A DNA stretch of 64,000 bases from Streptomyces tuirus. Lineage in GTDB: Bacteria > Actinomycetota > Actinomycetes > Streptomycetales > Streptomycetaceae. The DNA lies in assembly GCF_014701095.1 (NCBI RefSeq), contig NZ_AP023439.1, forward strand, positions 7,118,001 to 7,182,000, given 5' to 3'. The notes beneath the pieces are model-generated. The model made no database searches, was not told the DNA's origin, and saw only the letters and a program-made list of their open reading frames with translations. Shown here piece after piece: positions 58,868 through 64,000 of the stretch. Position numbers and translations under genes: made by a program. Position 1 is the stretch's first letter; each line of letters opens with the position of its first letter.

Positions 58868-59365
58868 GTGGTGGACGCGGCAGAGGGCGGGGCCATGCGC
58901 CGGGGGCGCAACGAGACGGAGGAGGAGAGAGCGGACCGGATGTGGGTGGAACTCATCCAGGAGGTCCGCGTGGCGCAGATGGGCGTCCAGATCCTCTTCG
59001 GCTTCCTCCTCACGGTGGTGTTCACCGAGAAGTACGACGACCTCTCCGGCACCGACCAGACGATCTATCTCGTGACGGTCGTCCTCGGCGCCTGCGCGAC
59101 CGGGGCGCTCATCGGCCCGGTCGCCCTGCACCGCATCGTCGCCGGGCGGCGCGTCAAACCCCAGGCCGTGCGGCTGGCCTCCCGGCTCACCCTGCTCGGC
59201 CTGGTGCTGCTGCTCGCCACGACCACCGCCTCACTGCTGCTCATCCTGCGCGTCGCCACGCACGACGGATTCGTGCCCTACCTGGTCGCCGGTGTGGTCG
59301 GCTGGTACCTGCTGTGCTGGTTCGTCCTGCCGCTGTGGACCCGGCACCGCTACACGTCGAAGTGA
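58868..59365 (+). CDS. DUF6328-type membrane protein
   Basis: 165-residue membrane protein with four helices after a charged N-terminus (RRGRNETEEERADRMWVELI). The region VRVAQMGVQILFGFLLTVVF is the family hallmark. GTG 58868 or 58871 is the start, with GGGAGGA upstream. The last 135 bases overlap antisense with the next gene's 3' end. Family common in actinobacteria; function unknown. Confidence 0.85.
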   Translation: MVDAAEGGAMRRGRNETEEERADRMWVELIQEVRVAQMGVQILFGFLLTVVFTEKYDDLSGTDQTIYLVTVVLGACATGALIGPVALHRIVAGRRVKPQAVRLASRLTLLGLVLLLATTTASLLLILRVATHDGFVPYLVAGVVGWYLLCWFVLPLWTRHRYTSK

Positions 59366-59998
59366 CGGCACCGCCGCCAGCTGCCGGTCGTGCACCCGGC
59401 TGAGCAGCAGCAGCGAGGCGATGGCCCCGGTCAGCGCGCAGAACATGTCCCACTGCGTGTCCCACACATCGCCCTGGGTGGCGAGAAAGGCGTCCGCCGC
59501 GTGCCCCCCGGCCACGGCGGCCGCCCACTCGAGCATCTCGAAGACGGCACTGAAGGCCAGGCACGCGCACACGGTCAGCGGAGCGAGCCAGCGGCTGCCG
59601 CGCAGCGGCGAGGTGCGCACCAGCAGTTCGCGCACCAGCACGGCCGGGACGAAGCCCTGCATCAGGTGGCCGAACCGGTCATAGGGATTGCGGTCCAGAC
59701 CGAAGACGTCCCGGACCCGGTCGCCGAGCGGCACCTCGGCGTAGGTGTAGTGGCCGCCCACCATCAGGACCACGGCGTGGAAGGCCAGCAGGCAGCACAA
59801 CAGGCCCGTGAGCGGGAAGCGGCGGCGGGTCAGCACCAGCACCGGCAGGCCCACGACGACCCACACGACCTCCAGGAACCAGGTCATACGGTCGTGCGGG
59901 TTCCACCCGGACAGCGCCAGGACCGCGACCACACCCCAGGCGAGGGCGGCGGGCAGGGACGGCCGGGGACCCTGACGTACGTCGGACACAGCGGACAT
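59231..59998 (-). CDS. DUF2238/YjdF-like membrane protein with extended C-terminus
   Basis: 255-residue membrane protein with about six helices, similar to the YjdF/DUF2238 family: HYTYAEVPLGDRVRDVFGLD and NPYDRFGHLMQGFVPAVLVR, with FSAVFEMLEWAAAVAGG in the second half. The normal end of the family would be near LLLLSRVHDRQLAA. Here about 45 extra residues (from about 210) continue to a stop at 59231, in DNA that codes the DUF6328 gene on the other strand. This tail is probably non-functional and arose by loss of the original stop. ATG 59998. Confidence 0.82.
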   Translation of the reverse strand: MSAVSDVRQGPRPSLPAALAWGVVAVLALSGWNPHDRMTWFLEVVWVVVGLPVLVLTRRRFPLTGLLCCLLAFHAVVLMVGGHYTYAEVPLGDRVRDVFGLDRNPYDRFGHLMQGFVPAVLVRELLVRTSPLRGSRWLAPLTVCACLAFSAVFEMLEWAAAVAGGHAADAFLATQGDVWDTQWDMFCALTGAIASLLLLSRVHDRQLAAVPSLRRVAVPGPQRQDEPAQQVPADHTGDQVGHESVVRGDAQDEQQ

Positions 59999-60080
59999 GG
60001 CGGGCTCCTCTCGAGGCAGCCCATCGTCCGGCCGGAGGCGGGTCCTGGGCATGAGTACGCCTACTCAGACCGGCCGCGCC

Positions 60081-60506
60081 TCAGCCCCCGGCGAGCACGC
60101 CCGCCAGGAAGTCGTCCACATGGACCTCCTCGCTGCCCGGCCGCACCACCTCGTAGGTCTCGCGAAGGAACGCCGCGAACCCGGGCGCCCAGCCGAACAC
60201 CACGGCGTGGTGGCGCCCGCCGTCGGCGCGGGCGTCGCCGAGGAACTCCAGGCGCAGCTCCTGCCACATCCCGCGGGACACCGGGCGCATCCGCACGTCC
60301 CCCACCCCGACCGGACGCCGCAGCGCGTCACCGAGCATCTCCCGGTCCAGCTGCCACCGGGCGAGAACACGGCCGTCATGGCTGAAGACCACGGTGACGG
60401 CGAACGGGTCCGCGGCGTCGTAACTCAGGTGGGCGAGCACGGAGAAACGGTCCGTGTCGCCCGCCTGGAGCTGCACCACCAGGGTCTTGTGGACGAACGA
60501 GTTCAC
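60081..60506 (-). CDS. SsgA-like sporulation/cell-division protein (SALP)
   Basis: 141-residue SsgA-like protein of a family found in sporulating actinomycetes that guides septum placement and peptidoglycan remodelling. Motifs are VHKTLVVQLQAGDTDRFSVL, LSYDAADPFAVTVVFSHDG and VLARWQLDREMLGDALRRPV, with VGVGDVRMRP following, typical of the SsgB/SsgA barrel. GTG 60506 has GGAGG 8-12 bases upstream. It cannot be assigned to a numbered ssg gene from sequence alone. Confidence 0.93.
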   Translation of the reverse strand: MNSFVHKTLVVQLQAGDTDRFSVLAHLSYDAADPFAVTVVFSHDGRVLARWQLDREMLGDALRRPVGVGDVRMRPVSRGMWQELRLEFLGDARADGGRHHAVVFGWAPGFAAFLRETYEVVRPGSEEVHVDDFLAGVLAGG

Positions 60507-60568
60507 GAGGGGGCCTCCGGGAAGAACCGACGTAGAGCCCTCTAGTACCCCCGATTTCGACGGAATGC

Positions 60569-61606
60569 TCAGCCGACCGGGTGATTCCCGCGAGCACCGC
60601 GCAGTGATGCGATGCACACCGCGACGGCCCGCTGCAGATCCTCCAGACGCTGCACCATGTCGTCCTCGTAGAACTCCCCGGCGTCGTCGAAGGTCAGCTC
60701 CTCGAACACCTTGGTCGCCTTCTGCAGGCTGCTGTAGAACTTCGTGCGCCGCTCCTGCACCCGCAGCCCCGGGTCGGCCTCCACCACCTCGACGACGAGG
60801 GACTTCATCGTGTCGTACGCCTCGGCTGCCCACTCGCCGGCGTCCTCGCCGTCGTCGAGCTCGTCGATGAGCGACAGGTGCCGCTCGGCCTCCTGACGCA
60901 GGTCGGCGGGGGCGTCGACGGTCTGCCCGGCGGGCGTCTTGATCTGCCCCGACTCGGCGATCTGGCGCACGTACCCGATCCGGTCGGCCGCCCTGCTCTC
61001 CCCGGCGACGGCCTTCTTCAGCTCGTCGGTGCGCACCACGTCACGGGCCAGCTCCGACTGCAGGTCCGGGTCCTCGCGGACCCGGTCCAGCAGGGCCTGG
61101 CGGGCGGCACGGGCAGTGGAGGGGTCGGCGAGGATCGCGGCGCGCAGGGCGGTGGGGTTCTCCGCCACCTCCAGGGCCTTGGTGGGCCGGATGCCCTCCG
61201 CCTCGGCGGCCTCCGCGATGGCCGTGCCGCGCTCGGACGTGGCGCTGGTGCGGGAGACGTAGTAGCTCAGCCACACGTCGGCGTCCGGCAGGTCCACCTC
61301 CTGACCGGGCGTCAGCGCCTCGAAGTGCGGAACCATGCCGTCGTCCGCCGCCCGGTCCCACGCCTTGTAGTAGCGCATGACCCGCTCCGGGGAGCAGCCG
61401 GCGAGTTCCGCGAACTCCTTGGCGGACACCTTCGGCGTCTCGTCCGCGCCCTGACCGCCGGGCCGCACACTGCGTGCCACCTTCAGCCCGAAGGCCCACC
61501 CTCCGGTCCGGGCGTACGCCCCGAACTCCCGCGCGTCCCGCGCGACCAGGTCGGAAACGGGCACCGCGGCGACGGGGGTCTCGGGCGGGGTGAGGGCAAC
61601 GGTCAC
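60569..61606 (-). CDS. conserved hypothetical protein, helix-turn-helix-like
   Basis: 345-residue soluble, helix-rich protein. An N-terminal segment VSAKEFAELAGCSPERVMRY resembles a helix-turn-helix, followed by charged helices (SELARDVVRTDELKKAVAGE, RQEAERHLSLIDELDDGED). The C-terminus VQRLEDLQRAVAVCIASLRG is a likely coiled coil. Start GTG 61606 with GGAGAG 8 bases upstream. Resembles conserved Streptomyces proteins of unknown function; it may bind DNA. No operon partner. Confidence 0.75.
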   Translation of the reverse strand: MTVALTPPETPVAAVPVSDLVARDAREFGAYARTGGWAFGLKVARSVRPGGQGADETPKVSAKEFAELAGCSPERVMRYYKAWDRAADDGMVPHFEALTPGQEVDLPDADVWLSYYVSRTSATSERGTAIAEAAEAEGIRPTKALEVAENPTALRAAILADPSTARAARQALLDRVREDPDLQSELARDVVRTDELKKAVAGESRAADRIGYVRQIAESGQIKTPAGQTVDAPADLRQEAERHLSLIDELDDGEDAGEWAAEAYDTMKSLVVEVVEADPGLRVQERRTKFYSSLQKATKVFEELTFDDAGEFYEDDMVQRLEDLQRAVAVCIASLRGARGNHPVG

Positions 61607-61752
61607 GGACGACTCTCCGGAGGCGGGGCGGATCGGACTGCACATCGGACTGCACGAGGTGCGCACGGAAGCCTAGCGGCACCCGCTGACCTCGCCGTTC
61701 ACCGCCCGCGCGGCCCGTGCGAAAACCGTCGTCGGAGACAATGGCCGGGGCT

Positions 61753-62724
61753 TCAGCCGAACGCGTCGCGCAGCGCGGGCAGCAGGGTCTTCTCCGACCA
61801 GTCCAGGTACGCCGGCTGCGACTCCCCGCCGATCTGGACGAGCGCGATCTCGGTGAACCCGGCCTCGGCGTAGGGGCGGACGGCCTCGACGAACGCCTCC
61901 GGGTCGTCACCGCACGCAATCGCGTCGGCGACGTCGTCCTGCGTGACGAACTGGGTGGCCGCGTCGAAGGAATCGGGGTGCGGCAGCTCCGAGTTGACCT
62001 TCCAGCCGCTGCCGAACCAGCGGAACTGGGAGTGCGCCCGCTCGACGGCCGCGTCCCGGTCGGGGTCGTAGCAGACCGGCAGCTGGCCGATGCGGGGCTT
62101 GCCCCGGCCGCCGTGCCGGTCGAAGGCCTCCAGCAGGCCGGCCTTGGGCTCCGTGGCGATCACCAGGTCACCGAGCCGGCCCGCGAGTTCGCACGACCGC
62201 TCACCGGAGACGGCGATGCCGATGGGCGGGGCCTCGCCGGGCAGGTCCCACAGCTTGGCCGACTCCACGTCGAAGTGCGTGCCGCGGTGGTTGACATGGC
62301 CGCCCTCGAAGAGCGCGCGGATGATCTCCACGGCCTCCTCGAACATCTCGTGCCGCACATCGACGGACGGCCAGCCGCCGCCCACCACATGCTCGTTGAG
62401 GTTCTCGCCCGACCCCAGCCCCAGCCGGAACCGGCCCTCGGACAGCAACTGCAGCGTCGCCGCCTTCTGCGCCACCACCGCCGGGTGGTAGCGGAACGTC
62501 GGGCACGTCACATACGTCATCAGCGGGATACGTGACGTCGCCTGGGCGGCCGCGCCGAGCACGGCCCACGCGTACGGCGAATGACCCTGCGAGCGCAGCC
62601 ACGGGAAGTAGTGGTCGGAGGTCACCGAGAAGTCGAAGCCCGCCTCCTCGGCCCGCACCACATGGTCGACGAGGGCTCGCGGGCCGGCCTGCTCGGTCAT
62701 CATCGTGTATCCGATTTGCACCAT
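61753..62724 (-). CDS. LLM-class F420-dependent oxidoreductase
   Basis: 323-residue TIM-barrel luciferase-like oxidoreductase of the F420-dependent type (Fgd/Mer-like; TIGR03557-style). Motifs are IGYTMMTEQAGPRALVDHVV, FDFSVTSDHYFPWLRSQGHS, RFRLGLGSGENLNEHVVGG and GIAVSGERSCELAGRLGD. Such enzymes use reduced F420, common in Streptomyces, to reduce or oxidise diverse substrates. ATG 62724. It is divergent from the serine hydrolase gene with 72 bases between starts. Substrate unknown. Confidence 0.92.
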   Translation of the reverse strand: MVQIGYTMMTEQAGPRALVDHVVRAEEAGFDFSVTSDHYFPWLRSQGHSPYAWAVLGAAAQATSRIPLMTYVTCPTFRYHPAVVAQKAATLQLLSEGRFRLGLGSGENLNEHVVGGGWPSVDVRHEMFEEAVEIIRALFEGGHVNHRGTHFDVESAKLWDLPGEAPPIGIAVSGERSCELAGRLGDLVIATEPKAGLLEAFDRHGGRGKPRIGQLPVCYDPDRDAAVERAHSQFRWFGSGWKVNSELPHPDSFDAATQFVTQDDVADAIACGDDPEAFVEAVRPYAEAGFTEIALVQIGGESQPAYLDWSEKTLLPALRDAFG

Positions 62725-62796
62725 AACCGGCGAGTCCCCTGACAGCGGGCCCGGAAACGGCTCGATCAAGGTCGCCGACGGGTGCAGGATGCATCC

Positions 62797-64000
62797 ATGA
62801 GTGCTTCCCCCCTGCCGACTTCCGGTCCGGCCGCCCAGGGTGTCGACGCCTGCGGCGTCCACGCCTTCCTCGACGCCCTCGAAGCCGCCCCCGAGATCGA
62901 GCCGCACAGCCTGATGATCATGCGGCACGGGCAACTGGTGGCCTCCGGCTGGTGGGCGCCGTACACCCCCGAACGCCTCCACCTGCTGTACTCGCTCAGC
63001 AAGAGCTTCACCGGGACCGCGGCGGCCCTGGCCGAGGCCGAGGGACTGATCGACTTCGACGCGCCGGTGATCTCGTACTTCCCGGAGTTCGAGGCCGGCA
63101 TCACCGACCCGCGCAGCCGGGCCATGCTCGTCCGGCACGTGGCGTCCATGGCCAGCGGCCACCGGCGGGACACCGTCGACGAGGCATTCGGGCGGGATCC
63201 CGCCGAGCCCGTACGGGGGTTCCTGCGGCTGCCGCCCGACGAGGACCCCGGCACGGTCTTCGCCTACAACCAGCCCGCCACCTACACGCTCGCCGCGATC
63301 GTCCAGCGGGTCACCGGGCAGTCGCTCAGCGACTACCTGCGGCCCCGGCTGCTGGATCCGCTGGGCATCGGCGAGGTGGCCTGGCGCCGTGACCGTGCCG
63401 GCCGCGAGCTCGGCTTCAGCGGCCTGCACGCCACCACCGACGCCGTCGCCCGGCTCGGCCGGCTGTATCTGTGCGACGGGCTGTGGGAGGGCAGGCGGCT
63501 GCTGCCTCAGGGATGGGCGGCCCGCGCCTCGCAGCCCCGCATACCGACCGCGGGGGCCATGGGCGACGTGAACCGGCAGGACTGGGACCGGGGTTACGGC
63601 TACCAGTTCTGGGCGTCCCGGCACGGCTACCGGGGGGACGGCGCGTTCGGCCAGTTCTGCCTGGTGCTGCCGGAGCACGACGTGGTGATCGCGGCGACCT
63701 CAGCGACCGAACGGATGCAGGAGTACCTGAACCTGGTCTGGGAGCACCTCCTGCCCGCCTTCGGGCCCGAGCCGCTGACCGGCCGAGAGGCCGCCGACGC
63801 GGAGCTGCGCGAGCGCCTCGGCCGGCTGGCGCTGCCGCCCGCCCCGGGCCGCGCCGCACCCCAGGAGCGGGAGCAGGACTGGACGGCCGCCGCGTTCACC
63901 CCCGCCCAGGAAGACGGACCCGTCCGGGCGGCCGGGCTCACCCGGGACGCGGACGGCTGGACCCTCACCCTCACCGGGGAAGGGGACAGGCCGGACCGCC
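62797..64000 (+). CDS. serine hydrolase, beta-lactamase/class C fold (3' end outside window)
   Basis: At least 401 residues, open to the window end. The catalytic SxxK is in LLYSLSKSFTGTAAALAEAE (S-L-S-K), the YxN motif in FAYNQPATYTLAAIVQ, and a later GYGYQFWASRHGYRGDGAFG stands where the HxG/KTG-type motif occurs. Members include esterases, D-aminopeptidases and beta-lactamase-like proteins. CAGGAT at 62785-62790 lies 6 bases before ATG 62797 with no ribosome site, suggesting a leaderless mRNA. No signal peptide. A C-terminal extra domain begins near residue 350 and is cut off. Confidence 0.88.
   Translation, partial: MSASPLPTSGPAAQGVDACGVHAFLDALEAAPEIEPHSLMIMRHGQLVASGWWAPYTPERLHLLYSLSKSFTGTAAALAEAEGLIDFDAPVISYFPEFEAGITDPRSRAMLVRHVASMASGHRRDTVDEAFGRDPAEPVRGFLRLPPDEDPGTVFAYNQPATYTLAAIVQRVTGQSLSDYLRPRLLDPLGIGEVAWRRDRAGRELGFSGLHATTDAVARLGRLYLCDGLWEGRRLLPQGWAARASQPRIPTAGAMGDVNRQDWDRGYGYQFWASRHGYRGDGAFGQFCLVLPEHDVVIAATSATERMQEYLNLVWEHLLPAFGPEPLTGREAADAELRERLGRLALPPAPGRAAPQEREQDWTAAAFTPAQEDGPVRAAGLTRDADGWTLTLTGEGDRPDR

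Overview
This 64 kb window is chromosomal DNA of a Streptomyces or very close relative. GC is very high with strong GC bias at third codon positions, and the gene content is typical of the genus: a chaplin, an SsgA-like cell-division protein, melC1-melC2 tyrosinase, popR-clpP3-clpP4, DUF397, SPW-repeat, streptophobe and NsdA-like proteins, baeRF3, and a mycothiol/DinB protein. Two genes carry the rare TTA leucine codon read by the bldA tRNA. No rRNA, tRNA, insertion sequence, prophage or CRISPR array was seen, so this looks like the conditionally adaptive, genus-specific part of the chromosome rather than an island.

Layout. 1-10.7 kb: a thiolase-like lipid-transfer protein (cut by the window edge), DUF397, a universal stress protein, a decayed CGNR-type regulator, a TTA-containing phosphotransferase, an NsdA-like regulator, a PAS-PP2C phosphatase, baeRF3 and a secreted tripeptidyl-aminopeptidase-like hydrolase. 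11-17 kb: a long chaplin, then a methyltransferase directly downstream of a 1435-residue membrane protein in which a GGDEF-EAL cyclic-di-GMP module is fused in frame to a complete alpha-oxoamine synthase. 17-23 kb: small enzymes, a cysteine-type leader peptide before an FMN reductase, an acyl-CoA-dehydrogenase-like flavoenzyme, an AmiC-like binding protein and a divergent MarR regulator. 23-32 kb: a GH19 chitinase with DasR-like sites, a secreted PLC-X protein, aldo/keto reductases, adenosine deaminase, and a LysR regulator with a repeat-expanded tail. 32-40 kb: a signalling cluster of a tandem-FHA ABC transporter, a protein with 15 copies of a PTRVV threonine motif and a Ser/Thr kinase, then streptophobe and DUF6777 membrane proteins. 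40-45 kb: three overlapping genes (mini-membrane protein and two PRC-barrel proteins), an RsbW-like kinase, a SigB/F-type sigma factor, and popR facing clpP3-clpP4, with tandem PopR boxes. 45-64 kb: epoxide hydrolase, VOC proteins, a second phosphotransferase, an SGNH lipoprotein, RNase HI, the mel operon, a monooxygenase, a frameshifted MFS exporter with its TetR regulator and a perfect operator, a Tat-exported cholesterol-oxidase-type flavoprotein, an SsgA-like protein, an F420-type oxidoreductase and a partial serine hydrolase.

The two most interesting units are (i) the kinase / threonine-repeat / tandem-FHA transporter operon, which resembles the mycobacterial PknF-Rv1747 pair with an added multivalent phospho-threonine scaffold, and (ii) the c-di-GMP enzyme fused to an oxoamine synthase and coupled to a methyltransferase, which could link an intracellular second messenger to production of a small molecule. 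Everything is read by eye from the sequence; no database search was run.
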